From Poseidonibacter lekithochrous (GTDB lineage: Bacteria > Campylobacterota > Campylobacteria > Campylobacterales > Arcobacteraceae): DNA of 64,000 bases. Of this stretch, positions 45,910-55,991 are shown one piece after another; the stretch's first letter is position 1, and each line of letters opens with the position of its first letter. The notes under the pieces were generated by a model, which saw only the letters and a list, made by a program, of their open reading frames with translations, made no database searches and was not told where the DNA came from. The DNA is taken from assembly GCF_013283835.1 (NCBI RefSeq), contig NZ_CP054052.1, positions 1,798,001 through 1,862,000 of the forward strand, read 5' to 3'. A program made the position numbers and the translations under genes.

Positions 45910-47973
45910 ATGAGAAGTTTAAATTTATCCACAAAAATAATTTCTAGTATGCTTATTTCAATAATAGGAATGGCAATTATTTCTTTTTCCTCTTATGTAG
46001 GAATTAGCTCAATTGGAAAGGAATTGGTTGAAATTGCGGAATACCAAATTCCAATAAATAAAGCGACTATCGAACTAGAGAAAGATATCCTAAAAGAGGA
46101 AATCCTGACTTATGAACTATTTATTGCAAGTAAAAATATAAATAGTGATGAATTTAAAAAAGCAAAAACTAATATTGAAGAGCTTGAAGTAAAAACGGAT
46201 AAAGCTATTATTCATGCTGAGGATTTAGTTAAAAAAGCAGTTGATCACGCGGATACAATTGAAACGAAAAATTTATATAATAATTTTTTACAAGAGTTAA
46301 AAACACTTGAAAAAGAACAAAAAATCTTTAAAAAAGAGTTATCTAAATTTATTCATGCTTTAAAAGATGGTAATTATGACCAAGTTTTAAAAGAGAAAAA
46401 AATCTTAATTGCTGAACTTAAACAAATGGATCATAATATTGAAAAACTTCTTACAGAATTAACTACTTTATTAGAAGAATCAGCTTTAACAGCAGAACAT
46501 GATGAAGAAAGAGTATTACTTATAATTGAAATAATAGCAGCAATTGCACTATTATTATCAATAATAGCAGCTATTATTGTAATAAAATATTTTAATAAAA
46601 CAATACATGATTTTAGAATGGGCATTAGAGGATTCTTTAAATATTTAGGTAAAGAAACAAATGATGTAAAACTTCTAAATGATTCAGTACAAGATGAATT
46701 TGGTGAAATGTCAACAGCTGTTAATAAGTATATTGGTAGAACTAAAACAATGATTGATGAAGATAAAGAGTTTATCTATGCAGTACAAGGACTTGTTTCA
46801 AATATTAAAAATGGTGATCTAGCTTCAAGAATTGATATCAATACAAATAATGAAAGTTTTGAAGAATTAAAAACAAATTTAAATGAAATGTTAGATACTT
46901 TAGAATCAAGTGTTGGTAAAGATACAAATAAAATCTTAGCTGTTTTAGTAAAATTATCTAGTCAAGACTTTAGCCAAAATATTGCCAATCCAGAAGGTAA
47001 AATTGAAAAATCATTAAATGAAGTAATATTATTAATTAATGAAATGTTACTTGATAATAAAAAGAATGGTTTAACACTTGATACTTCAGCAAATACTTTA
47101 TTAAGTAATGTTGATAAATTAAATACAAGTTCAAACGAAGCAGCAGCTTCACTAGAAGAAACAGCTGCAGCACTAGAAGAAATTACAGGTAATGTAAGTT
47201 CAACAACTTTAAAAATTAATCAAATGTCAGTATTAGCTGATGAAGTTACTAAGTCAACAAATGAAGGTGAAGATTTAGCTTCTAAAACTACAAAAGCAAT
47301 GGACGAGATTAATTCTCAAGTAACTGCTATTAATGATGCAATTACAGTAATTGACCAAATTGCATTCCAAACAAATATTCTATCACTTAATGCAGCAGTT
47401 GAAGCAGCAACAGCTGGAGAAGCTGGTAAAGGATTTGCAGTAGTTGCAGCAGAAGTTAGAAACCTAGCTTCAAGATCCGCAGAAGCTGCTAAAGAGATTA
47501 AAGACTTAGTTGAAAATGCAAATGTTAAAGCTAATGAAGGTAAAAACATTGCTGATAAAATGATTCATGGTTATACTAGTTTAAATAGTGATATTAATAA
47601 AACTATTGAATTAATTTCAGATGTTACAAATGCAGCAAAAGAGCAAGAAACTGGTATTGTACAAATTAATGATGCAGTTAACTTATTAGATCAACAAACT
47701 CAACAAAATGCTAGAATTGCAAGTGAAACACAAGATATTGCATCTCATACTTCAACTATTGCAAAAGATATTCTACTAGACGTTGATAAAAAAGAATTTA
47801 TTGGTAAGGATTCAATTAAACAAGAAACTCCTCCAATGATTAATAAAACTCCTATACAGAAGAAACCTCAAGTTAAATATGAACCTAAAAAAGCACCTGC
47901 TTTTGAACAAAAAAATAAACCCAAAGTTATAGAAGCAAATAGTTCATCTGATGATGAATGGGAAAGCTTCTAA
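45910..47973 (+). CDS. Methyl-accepting chemotaxis protein with C-terminal tether
   Basis: 687 residues. Membrane segment about 10-32, a four-helix-bundle-type periplasmic sensor (about 33-195), second membrane segment about 198-223, HAMP region and a further HAMP-like linker ([20 protein letters not shown]), then the MCP signalling hairpin with [22 protein letters not shown] and [17 protein letters not shown]. The end is a flexible Pro/Lys-rich tail closing with EWESF, which fits the xWxxF pentapeptide that docks CheR/CheB. Located between phnM/acyltransferase and phnN-phnP, so it may steer taxis towards phosphonates or phosphate. A strong terminator follows. Confidence 0.9.
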   Translation: MRSLNLSTKIISSMLISIIGMAIISFSSYVGISSIGKELVEIAEYQIPINKATIELEKDILKEEILTYELFIASKNINSDEFKKAKTNIEELEVKTDKAIIHAEDLVKKAVDHADTIETKNLYNNFLQELKTLEKEQKIFKKELSKFIHALKDGNYDQVLKEKKILIAELKQMDHNIEKLLTELTTLLEESALTAEHDEERVLLIIEIIAAIALLLSIIAAIIVIKYFNKTIHDFRMGIRGFFKYLGKETNDVKLLNDSVQDEFGEMSTAVNKYIGRTKTMIDEDKEFIYAVQGLVSNIKNGDLASRIDINTNNESFEELKTNLNEMLDTLESSVGKDTNKILAVLVKLSSQDFSQNIANPEGKIEKSLNEVILLINEMLLDNKKNGLTLDTSANTLLSNVDKLNTSSNEAAASLEETAAALEEITGNVSSTTLKINQMSVLADEVTKSTNEGEDLASKTTKAMDEINSQVTAINDAITVIDQIAFQTNILSLNAAVEAATAGEAGKGFAVVAAEVRNLASRSAEAAKEIKDLVENANVKANEGKNIADKMIHGYTSLNSDINKTIELISDVTNAAKEQETGIVQINDAVNLLDQQTQQNARIASETQDIASHTSTIAKDILLDVDKKEFIGKDSIKQETPPMINKTPIQKKPQVKYEPKKAPAFEQKNKPKVIEANSSSDDEWESF

Positions 47974-47984
47974 ACTCAATTATT

Positions 47985-48011
47985 AACACCTAAGAATTAC
48001 TCTTAGGTGTT
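47985..48011 (+). terminator. Rho-independent terminator of the chemoreceptor gene
   Basis: AACACCTAAGA, loop ATTAC, TCTTAGGTGTT: perfect 11-bp stem followed by a T-rich tail. Confidence 0.8.
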
Positions 48012-48136
48012 TCTTCTAAATCCTCTTAAATACTTCAAATTGTAACCAAAGAAGAACTTTTCTTCGATATAGTAAATCTAATAAATAATAATGTTTAAGC
48101 ATTAAATTTATACAAATATTCAAAAAGAAGAAAATT

Positions 48137-48667
48137 ATGAAAACAAAAATTATATTAATCGTAGGTCCAAGTGGAGTTGGTAAAGATACACTAATTAAAG
48201 GTGCAAAAAAAGAATTAAAAACTGATATAAATTTTGTAAAAAGATATATTACAAGAAAGCCTGATAAAAGTGAAAAAAATTACTATTTGGATGAATATGC
48301 TTTTGAAATTTTAAAACATAATAGTTTATTTGTTTCAACATGGAATGCACATGAAAATTTTTATGGTATTTCTAAAAATTCAATTAAAAATGGTTTAAAT
48401 ATAATCTCTATATCGAGATCAAAAATTGAAGATTTTGAAAAGGTATATAAAGATGTTTATACTATAAATATAACTGTTCCTAAAGAAGAATTAAGAAGTA
48501 GACTACTTATTAGAAAAAGAGAAACAGAAGAAGAAATTGAAAAAAGACTAAATAGAACTTACAAAAAAATCAATGCAAGAAACTTAATAGAATTCGATAA
48601 CTCTGGTGACATTGAAAAATCTATAGAAAGTTTTGTCAAAGTATTAAAAAAGATTGATAGTGAGTAG
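48137..48667 (+). CDS. phnN: Ribose 1,5-bisphosphate phosphokinase PhnN
   Basis: 176 residues. Guanylate-kinase-like enzyme that turns ribose 1,5-bisphosphate into PRPP, the last recovery step of the C-P lyase route. P-loop GPSGVGKDTL, then KRYITRKP as in nucleotide monophosphate kinases, and the lid LLIRKRETEEEIEKRL. Starts a second phn unit behind the chemoreceptor terminator, with a weak AAGAAG site. Confidence 0.88.
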   Translation: MKTKIILIVGPSGVGKDTLIKGAKKELKTDINFVKRYITRKPDKSEKNYYLDEYAFEILKHNSLFVSTWNAHENFYGISKNSIKNGLNIISISRSKIEDFEKVYKDVYTINITVPKEELRSRLLIRKRETEEEIEKRLNRTYKKINARNLIEFDNSGDIEKSIESFVKVLKKIDSE

Positions 48668-49343
48668 AATAAACATTGCTACATATAATATTTGGAAAGA
48701 TGATGGTGACTTTCCAAATAGAATCTATAATTTATCAAATAAATTAAAAAACAATAAATTTGATATTATTTGTTTACAAGAAGATTATAATTCAAAAGAT
48801 TTTTCTAGTAGTAGGTTTCTAAATATTGAACTTGATTTTAACTATATTTCTACATCAACACGAACAAAAATAAGAAATGGCAAAAATAGTAGTTCCAATC
48901 TTACTATATTATCAAAGTATGATACAAAACTTTTGCAAGAGATTTATTTTGATAAAGATGGACCCCAAGAGAGAGCTTTTCAAATTATTGAAGTAAATAT
49001 AAAGAACAAAAAAGTCTTAGTAGTAAATACACATTTATCTCATATTAATAGTAAAACTAGATACGATCAAATGCAATTAATTCTAACTCACTTAAGAAAT
49101 TATAATGAATATGATATTACATTTTTATGTGGAGATTTTAATGCTCAACCAAACTCAAAAGAGATTAAATTAATACGAGAAATGGGATTTAAAGATAAGA
49201 ATATTCAACAAAGCCATGAACATGGTATTATTATAGATTATATCTTTTATAAAACAAAAAATACACCACAAAGTATAAAATCAAAAATCATACTAAAAGA
49301 GTATAGTGATCATTATTGCTTAATAAATTCTTTTAGGATATAA
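48660..49343 (+). CDS. Endonuclease/exonuclease/phosphatase-family hydrolase in the phn locus
   Basis: About 227 residues. EEP (DNase I-like) fold with all the usual marks: IATYNIWK at the start, CLQEDYN metal glutamate, VNTHLSHINS, LCGDFNAQPNS, DYIFY, and SDHYCLI at the end. Such enzymes cut phosphodiester or phosphomonoester bonds. It lies between phnN and phnP and overlaps phnN, so it is likely part of the phosphonate pathway. It could process a cyclic or diester phosphate intermediate. I took GTG at 48660 as start because it directly precedes the first conserved strand; TTG at 48654 is possible too. Standard phn operons do not carry this gene. Confidence 0.8.
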   Translation: MSRINIATYNIWKDDGDFPNRIYNLSNKLKNNKFDIICLQEDYNSKDFSSSRFLNIELDFNYISTSTRTKIRNGKNSSSNLTILSKYDTKLLQEIYFDKDGPQERAFQIIEVNIKNKKVLVVNTHLSHINSKTRYDQMQLILTHLRNYNEYDITFLCGDFNAQPNSKEIKLIREMGFKDKNIQQSHEHGIIIDYIFYKTKNTPQSIKSKIILKEYSDHYCLINSFRI

Positions 49344-49351
49344 GGTTAAAT

Positions 49352-50092
49352 ATGAAGCTAAAATTTTTAGGTACTGCTGATAGTGCGGGTTTTCCTGTAC
49401 ATAATTGTTTATGTAATGTATGTGTTTATCATAGAGAAAAAGGTTTACAAAATCTCTCTACTTCTGCATATATTAAAATTGATGATTCTCATATATTACT
49501 TGATGCTGGAATTGAAAATATCTCTAATATTTTTGATGGCAAAAAAATAAAATCTATTTTTCTTACTCATTTTCATGCTGATCATTGTTTGGGATTATTA
49601 CGACTTAGACACTCAAATGATTATATACCTTGTTATCATCCAAAAGATGAAAATGGTTTTTCTGATTTATTTAAACACAAACATTCTATAGGTTATAACG
49701 AAATAAAAGAGTTTGAATCTATAATAGTAGAAAATATTAAATTTACTTCTATTCCTCTAAAACATTCTAAAAATACTTTTGGTTATTTCATTGAAACTAA
49801 AAATGTAAATATTGCTTATTTAACAGATTGTTCAGGTCTTCCAATAGAATCAATGAAGTTTTTAAAAAATAAAAAAATTGACTATGCTTTTATCGATGCG
49901 TGTTATGATGAGAGAAAGAATACTGGTAATCACTTAAATTATATTCAAGCAAGTGATATTTTAGATGAGTTAAAAGTAAAAAATGGATATTTAATGCATA
50001 TATCACATACAACACTAGAATATATCTTAGAGAATAATATTATTCTTAGATATAAATATGTAAAAGCAAATGATGAGTTTTATCTAGATTAA
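49352..50092 (+). CDS. phnP: 5-phosphoribosyl 1,2-cyclic phosphodiesterase PhnP
   Basis: 246 residues. Metallo-beta-lactamase-fold enzyme that opens the cyclic phosphate left by PhnJ to ribose 1,5-bisphosphate, the substrate of PhnN. Metal motif LTHFHADHC, further histidines in PLKHS and LMHISHT, and a cysteine-rich structural zinc loop (HNCLCNVCVYH) as in E. coli PhnP. It completes the pathway. Ends overlapping the stop of the small lipocalin fragment on the other strand. Confidence 0.93.
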   Translation: MKLKFLGTADSAGFPVHNCLCNVCVYHREKGLQNLSTSAYIKIDDSHILLDAGIENISNIFDGKKIKSIFLTHFHADHCLGLLRLRHSNDYIPCYHPKDENGFSDLFKHKHSIGYNEIKEFESIIVENIKFTSIPLKHSKNTFGYFIETKNVNIAYLTDCSGLPIESMKFLKNKKIDYAFIDACYDERKNTGNHLNYIQASDILDELKVKNGYLMHISHTTLEYILENNIILRYKYVKANDEFYLD

Positions 50093-50235
50093 ATACTCTT
50101 TTGTATTTTTTTCTTGTTGTAGTTATTAAAGTATTTTTCTAAAACTACTTTGGATACAGTATCTAAAGGTTCATGTTTTGATGAACAAGCAGAAAAAAAT
50201 AAAATTATTGATATAGATAATATATAAGTTTTCAT
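50089..50235 (-). pseudogene. Truncated lipocalin lipoprotein (N-terminal fragment)
   Basis: 48 codons from ATG 50235, with AAGGA 6 bases upstream. The protein starts with a signal peptide and lipobox (FFSAC) followed by SSKHEPLDTVSKVVLEKY. This part aligns with the intact lipocalin at 55479-55991 (CSKKYENLETVEKVQIEKY) and the upstream non-coding bases are nearly the same, including AAAAAAGGATAATTATGAAA in both. The similarity ends where the lipocalin GSWY signature should be, and the frame stops soon after. I infer a partial duplication of the lipocalin gene. It may still be translated as a small lipoprotein. Confidence 0.75.
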
Positions 50236-50308
50236 AATTATCCTTTTTTATTTATTTTATAAGATAAAAGAATCTTTTAATAGATATATTATGTCTCTTA
50301 ATGCCATT

Positions 50309-51865
50309 CTACTTATATATTATTCTAGCAAAGGCAAAAACAAATAATGCAATAGATATTTCTTTGTAATCCTTATCTAAATTAAGTAAATACAATGATG
50401 AGAGCATTAAAACAATAGAGAATATTTTTGGTGCTAAGTAGCTTTTTATTTCTTTTTGTAGATACTCTAATTGATTAGATGATAACTCCACTTTTAATTC
50501 TCCAACACTTGCTTGTTTTACTGCTGTTTTAAAATCCTTTATAGTAAATGGTATATCTTTTAATTCATCAATTATTGTTTCCACTATGGATTCTTTTGCA
50601 CCTAAAGCTTTTGGAAGATTATCTTTTAAGATTGGTAATATGTCTTTTACACCATTAAAGTTTTCAATATAAGTAGTGCCTAATCCTTCAATTATTGCAC
50701 TTACTCTTAAGATATAAATAGCATCACTTGGTAACTTAAAAGGCATATCTCTAGTCGTACTTAATACATCAAAGGCCAACTTTTGCATTGATTCACTATC
50801 TAAATTATCATTAGAAAAGATATCAAACATTTTAGAAGTAAATTGTGTCAATTCTGAAGTAGGGGCTTCATAGGCTATTGTTCCTAATCTCTTGCTTGCA
50901 CTTATATATAATTCATAGTCTTGCTCATTTGCACCTTTGATTAATTCGATAATAGCAACTCTTTTATCATTAGAAACTGTTTTTACCATACCAAAATCAA
51001 GTAGTATAATTTCACCTTCTTTTGTAATTAGTAAATTGCCAGGATGTGGGTCAGCATGAAAATATCCATTAATTAACATCTGTGTTGTATAAAACCCAAC
51101 TAGTTTTGAAATGATCTTATTAAAATCTATATTATGTTTAAAGAGTGATTTTTTATCATCAAATCTAAAACCTTCTTCATAACTCATAACAAGTGCATCA
51201 TCGCAAGAGTATTGAGCATAAGGAATTGGAAATTTTATTTCTGAGTTTTTATATGTTTTTGAGAATTTTATTAAATTTTGTAATTCTATACTTAGGCTTA
51301 TTTCTTCTTTTATCATTGAAGAAAACTCTGAAACAACTGCTTCAATTGAATTTTTTGTATAAAAAGAAAATAATGGTTTAAATATAGTATTAAAGAAATT
51401 GATTATATGAATATCTGCTAAAACACGCTGTTTGATGCCTTCTCGTCTTAGTTTAACAGCAACTTTTTCACCTGTTTTTAGCTTTGCAATATGCACTTGT
51501 CCAATTGATGCGGAGGCAAGAGCATTGTTATCAAAATATTCAAAAGGAGTATTCTTAAATGATTTATCAAACACTCTTTTGAAACTATCATTTGACATAG
51601 TAGGAAGTTTATCATGTAATTGTCTAAGTTCTTGTAAATAATCTTCACCAAAAAAATCAGCTCTAGTAGCTAAAACTTGGGCAAGTTTTATAAAGCTTGC
51701 ACCTAAGTGTATAGTTGTATTTTTTAAATCAATAGGGCAAAGAGGTTTAATCCAAAGAAAACTATCTTTTTTCTTAATTACTAAATAAATTGTCATTAAA
51801 AACCTAAAAACTTTATAGACCCTTCCTAGAGAGTAAAGTCTTAGGATATTAAATAAAGTTTTCAT
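50309..51865 (-). CDS. ABC1/UbiB-family atypical kinase
   Basis: 518 residues. UbiB-type protein with a KLAQVLATRADFF element at the KxGQ position, an alanine/serine loop SASIGQVHIAKL, the lysine strand VAVKLRREG, catalytic loop FHADPHPGNLL, and metal DFG in LLDFGMV. Hydrophobic segments near the C-terminus fit membrane attachment. UbiB proteins help quinone biosynthesis by ATP-driven extraction of lipid intermediates. The gene overlaps the phasin-like gene upstream by 4 bases, a pairing that suggests a lipid- or membrane-related role. Confidence 0.85.
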   Translation of the reverse strand: MKTLFNILRLYSLGRVYKVFRFLMTIYLVIKKKDSFLWIKPLCPIDLKNTTIHLGASFIKLAQVLATRADFFGEDYLQELRQLHDKLPTMSNDSFKRVFDKSFKNTPFEYFDNNALASASIGQVHIAKLKTGEKVAVKLRREGIKQRVLADIHIINFFNTIFKPLFSFYTKNSIEAVVSEFSSMIKEEISLSIELQNLIKFSKTYKNSEIKFPIPYAQYSCDDALVMSYEEGFRFDDKKSLFKHNIDFNKIISKLVGFYTTQMLINGYFHADPHPGNLLITKEGEIILLDFGMVKTVSNDKRVAIIELIKGANEQDYELYISASKRLGTIAYEAPTSELTQFTSKMFDIFSNDNLDSESMQKLAFDVLSTTRDMPFKLPSDAIYILRVSAIIEGLGTTYIENFNGVKDILPILKDNLPKALGAKESIVETIIDELKDIPFTIKDFKTAVKQASVGELKVELSSNQLEYLQKEIKSYLAPKIFSIVLMLSSLYLLNLDKDYKEISIALFVFAFARIIYK

Positions 51866-52125
51866 TTTATATCATTTTTAAATTTTTCTAAATCATCTTT
51901 AGTAACTAATCCTAATTCATCAATAGCTTCTTTAAGACTCTCTTTTATATGCTTTTTAATGTTTATCTCTTCGTCTTTACCTTTTTTCTCTAAGGATTCG
52001 ATAAAGCTTTTAATATCAGAAGAGTCGATTTTTCCTTTTTCTTCTAACTTATTTAGTTCATCTTCAACTTTTTCTTTTAATAGTACTCCTGCTCCAAGAC
52101 CTGTAAAAATCAGTTCCTTTAACAT
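51862..52125 (-). CDS. Small phasin-like coiled-coil protein
   Basis: 87 residues. Short hydrophobic start (LKELIFTGLGAGVLLKEK) followed by a charged coiled coil (VEDELNKLEEKGKI, ESLEKKGKDEEINIKK). It resembles the small proteins described as phasin or PhaF-related, often encoded next to ABC1 kinases. The gene overlaps the UbiB-like gene by ATGA, so the two are translated together. No direct evidence for polyhydroxyalkanoate is seen. Confidence 0.65.
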   Translation of the reverse strand: MLKELIFTGLGAGVLLKEKVEDELNKLEEKGKIDSSDIKSFIESLEKKGKDEEINIKKHIKESLKEAIDELGLVTKDDLEKFKNDIK

Positions 52126-52201
52126 AACATCTCCTTTTTTATTTAGTTTATAAGAAAAGAAGTGTTATTTGTATGTATTTTTTGTTAGTTTATTATATTG
52201 T

Positions 52202-55200
52202 TTATTGAATACTTTCTAAAAAGCTTTTCGCTACTTTTTGTACTTTTAGTTTAGAATGACTAGAGAATTCTTCTAATATTTGTTTTTTCTTCTCTTGAGT
52301 TTCTTCTCTATTATCATTTGCTATTTCTCTTAAAAGAAAAATTATTTTATTTTCTTTATAATCTTTTGATGCATTATATAAATCAATTTTTGTATAAATA
52401 TCCATCAATGCTTTTATGAAATTTTTGTCTTCCTCATCTTCGGCATATTGAGCTTCTCTTGTAGCTTGAGATAAAATAAACATCAATGCAAAACTTTCAT
52501 CTATTCCTAAACTAGTTATTTTATAAAAAAGCTTATGTGTTAATCCATAAGTTTCAAACTCATCTTCGTAAGCTACTCTCATATGATCGTAGACTCTACT
52601 TATATATCCGATTTTACATATCAGATAAAGATATTTATCTTGTATATCCGCATCAAAATAAGGAATAATTTCAGATAAATCATCAGGCGTATAGTGTTCT
52701 TTTTGGTCTACTATATTTTCTTGTATTTTATCAAAAGAACTGTTGTTAAATAAAAAGTCTTCGATTAGTTGAGCATTTACTTCTATGGCTTCTTTGTATC
52801 TTAATTTCTCTTTTTCATCCATATTCCAATCTGGATTATCCCAAACAGTTAATCTTTTTGCAAATGAAAAATTCATTCTATCAAACTGTTTTTTACAATC
52901 TATAAAATACTCATCTATTGGTTCAATATCATTTACAAGTTTTAAAAACTCTCTTCTTGTTCCAAAGTCTAAATATTGAATACTGTCTCTTACTACTTCG
53001 GTATTATTTGATAAATAATCTTTACTTAGATTTTCAAGTCTTTTAACACAAAAATCTTCATATTTATGTCTATTTACTCTATTTATCTCCCAAGCAATAA
53101 TATACTCATTTTTTACACCCATACTTTCTAATAACTCTATAAAATTATAATAAACATGTGGGTTTTTCCCCAACTCTTCATTTGCGTGTTGATTAAAAAA
53201 TGATTTAGAAGTTTCATTTATTGTTTTTACAGGAGCTAAATCAAGGATCAATGTATATATTCTAGAAATTTGTTTTTGCATATCTTTTGATACATATTTA
53301 TACATATATGCTATTGAAGCCAATAATCCTTGCATCTCATCACTAGAAAATAGTCCTATCATATAAATACCCATCTCATGACCAACAAACTTCGTATCTA
53401 CTTCTTGCTCATTTATAAATGAAAGTTCATTTAAATTTTCTCTAATTTTTTCTAAACCATGAGATGAATTGATACAATACTCTAATACTTCATCTGCTAA
53501 ATGAGATTGATCAACTGTGTCATTTCCTACATAATAACTTGTTTTTCCATACTCTTTTAAAATTGAAGCAAATACTACAAAAATATTATTTTTATAAAAA
53601 TTTATAAGTGTTTGAATATTTTCATCTTTAGGATCAAAATTTTTATGTATAACAAATGCAACACTTGCTAAATATGCACCTTTTATATCAGATCTACTTA
53701 ATCCTGGCATCACTTGAACAATATCCTCATCAACACCAACTGCTTTATTGTGCATAACTGAAGATAAAATATCATCCCACATTGTTCTATCTTGTAAGAA
53801 TAGGGCGTTAAGTTGTTCCAAGTCTTCTCTTGAGGTTTCTCCCCCATAGAACTTATTCATTAAACCTTGTATTTGTTTTATAAGATCTTTTTTATTTGTA
53901 AAAAGTGTATATCTTTTAAATACTTCATCTAACGCACATAGTTCATACTCTTGCGTTAATTGTCGTATACTAAACTCATCTAAGTTTTGTCCATATGCTC
54001 TAAATAACACATCAACAGCTCGTAAAGCTCGCTCTTTTGGACTAATATCATTTTTACTAAAAAACTTTCCTATAAACGATTGTCTTACTTCACATTCTAG
54101 TTGTTGATTGATAAAAGATTCTGTTATATCTGATAAAAAATCTACACCATAGTAGTTAAATCTTTTTAGTATTTCTAAGTCATTTTTTGCAGCAAAATAT
54201 TTAAAATCTTTTATTTTTTTTATATTAGCTAAAAGATTTTCATTTTTCCCATATAGCACATAGTCATAGATTTTCTCACCATTATCAAAACCTTTTGTAA
54301 AAAACTCTGTATTTATTCTTATAGTATCATGAATATCTTCTTCATAATCTTCAAGCTCTTCAGACTCACCATCTTCATCTCTTATAAAAGGATAATCTTC
54401 TTCTGTAAAATCCTCTAATACTTCATCAATTTCATCAGAGAATATAACAAGCTCTTCTTCTATAGTTTTGCCTGTAAACTCTTCTTCAAATCTTTCTTCA
54501 AATCTTTCTTCTAGGTTTTCATCGATAATTACTTTAAATATCTTCGTACTTAAATGTACAAAATCTTCATCTTCATTTGATCTTGGGTATTTTCTAAGAT
54601 AGTTTAAAAACTCCTCTTTAAAATACAGATAATCATTATGATTGTTTTTAAAATGCTCGAAAAGCTCTCCATTTGTATTCTCTCCATATTCCTCATCATA
54701 CTGCATAAAACAAGCAAAAAAACTCTGTATACTATGAGTATAAGCAAAAGCTTTTAATATATCTTTTGTAAAACCATGTTTTTTCATAAAATAAGGAAGG
54801 TAGTCAAAAATATAAGGCGCATGTTCATCATCCCAATAAGGAATAATATATTCTGAAATCAAATGAATATATTTGGGATTGTGTAGAGCTAGAGTTGTTA
54901 TGATATCGATTCCATAAACATTGCACTCGTCATACCATAAATCACTCGAATCATTTATTTTTACACTAAAAGAAATTATTTTATTTACAAACTTTAAAAC
55001 TTCATCTTCCAATCCATGCTCTAATGCTTTATGGATTAGAAAACACTGTGTAAATACGTTTAATGAATTATCTATATAAGTCTCATCTGTTTTAAAAAGA
55101 TTATCTTTTGATAAATCAGCTGATAAATGAATAACATTCTCTAATATATCATTGTTAAACATCTCTTCTTTTGTTATGCTTTTACCTTGATTATTAATAA

Positions 55201-55342
55201 TGGGAAGATAGTTTTCTATCATAAAGTAGCCGTTATTTTCTGTAAATTTGAAAACTTTTGACATCATTTTACTTAAAGTTTTTAAAGAAGATTTTAAAGA
55301 TTCTTTATCCTCAAAATCTACGCTTATTTCAATTTCTTGCAT
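52202..55342 (-). CDS. Large cytoplasmic protein of unknown function (about 1046 residues)
   Basis: No signal peptide, no membrane segment, no recognised enzyme motif. ATG 55342 has AGGA 7 bases upstream; the frame opens one codon earlier with TTG. The sequence is mostly acidic and helical, with an especially acidic stretch around residues 285-345 (FEERFEEEFTGKTIEEELVIF, then EESEELEDYEEDIHD). The rest is a long series of helices that resembles an alpha-solenoid. It stands alone between the UbiB unit and a lipocalin. I cannot name a family or propose a function beyond a scaffold-like role. Confidence 0.75.
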   Translation of the reverse strand: MQEIEISVDFEDKESLKSSLKTLSKMMSKVFKFTENNGYFMIENYLPIINNQGKSITKEEMFNNDILENVIHLSADLSKDNLFKTDETYIDNSLNVFTQCFLIHKALEHGLEDEVLKFVNKIISFSVKINDSSDLWYDECNVYGIDIITTLALHNPKYIHLISEYIIPYWDDEHAPYIFDYLPYFMKKHGFTKDILKAFAYTHSIQSFFACFMQYDEEYGENTNGELFEHFKNNHNDYLYFKEEFLNYLRKYPRSNEDEDFVHLSTKIFKVIIDENLEERFEERFEEEFTGKTIEEELVIFSDEIDEVLEDFTEEDYPFIRDEDGESEELEDYEEDIHDTIRINTEFFTKGFDNGEKIYDYVLYGKNENLLANIKKIKDFKYFAAKNDLEILKRFNYYGVDFLSDITESFINQQLECEVRQSFIGKFFSKNDISPKERALRAVDVLFRAYGQNLDEFSIRQLTQEYELCALDEVFKRYTLFTNKKDLIKQIQGLMNKFYGGETSREDLEQLNALFLQDRTMWDDILSSVMHNKAVGVDEDIVQVMPGLSRSDIKGAYLASVAFVIHKNFDPKDENIQTLINFYKNNIFVVFASILKEYGKTSYYVGNDTVDQSHLADEVLEYCINSSHGLEKIRENLNELSFINEQEVDTKFVGHEMGIYMIGLFSSDEMQGLLASIAYMYKYVSKDMQKQISRIYTLILDLAPVKTINETSKSFFNQHANEELGKNPHVYYNFIELLESMGVKNEYIIAWEINRVNRHKYEDFCVKRLENLSKDYLSNNTEVVRDSIQYLDFGTRREFLKLVNDIEPIDEYFIDCKKQFDRMNFSFAKRLTVWDNPDWNMDEKEKLRYKEAIEVNAQLIEDFLFNNSSFDKIQENIVDQKEHYTPDDLSEIIPYFDADIQDKYLYLICKIGYISRVYDHMRVAYEDEFETYGLTHKLFYKITSLGIDESFALMFILSQATREAQYAEDEEDKNFIKALMDIYTKIDLYNASKDYKENKIIFLLREIANDNREETQEKKKQILEEFSSHSKLKVQKVAKSFLESIQ

Positions 55343-55478
55343 CAAATATCCTATTAAAACAAATTATTATTTGTTTATTTAATTATTAAACAGAATATTA
55401 TTATAAGTAAATAAATAAGAGATTAATTATTGTAACTTAATGAAATTTTTATGATGAAATAACAAAATTAATTAATAA

Positions 55479-55991
55479 TTATTCTTGAATAGTCCATATA
55501 AGTTTTGATTCATTAAAGCCTAAACTTGGGAGTTTTATTAAAATCTCTTTTTTTATTTTTTCATCTAGTTTTTTAGTTCTTGATAATATCCATAAATACT
55601 CTCTTGATGGTTCACCTATTAAGGCATATTCATAATTATCACCCAACATCAAAATCCAATAGTCACCATAAAAAGGTCTAAAAAAACTAACTCTTAATTT
55701 ACTATTTGTTTCATTTGTAGTATATGCAATACCTAAAGCTTCCTTTTTTTTATTTGTATTTATATTTACACATTCATTTATTACTTTTATTTTTTTATCA
55801 TCGTTAATACTATATGTGGCCTTTACATTTTTACAATCTTTTTCAAAACTATGTTCATATCTAGCAATTTCATACCAAGAGCCTAAATATTTTTCTATTT
55901 GCACTTTTTCTACGGTTTCAAGATTTTCATATTTTTTTGAGCAAGAAACAAAAAGTAAGATTATTAATACTGGTAATAGATAAAGTTTCAT
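55479..55991 (-). CDS. blc: Lipocalin lipoprotein (Blc family)
   Basis: 170 residues. Lipoprotein signal with lipobox FVSC, then the Blc marks YLGSWYEIARYEHSFEK (GxWY), CKNVKATYSI, and YALIGEPSREYLWILSRT near the end. Bacterial lipocalins of this type sit in the outer membrane and bind lysophospholipids or fatty acids, often under envelope stress. Signal and upstream region were copied into the truncated fragment at 50089-50235. A second intact lipocalin is at 60602-61117. Confidence 0.9.
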   Translation of the reverse strand: MKLYLLPVLIILLFVSCSKKYENLETVEKVQIEKYLGSWYEIARYEHSFEKDCKNVKATYSINDDKKIKVINECVNINTNKKKEALGIAYTTNETNSKLRVSFFRPFYGDYWILMLGDNYEYALIGEPSREYLWILSRTKKLDEKIKKEILIKLPSLGFNESKLIWTIQE

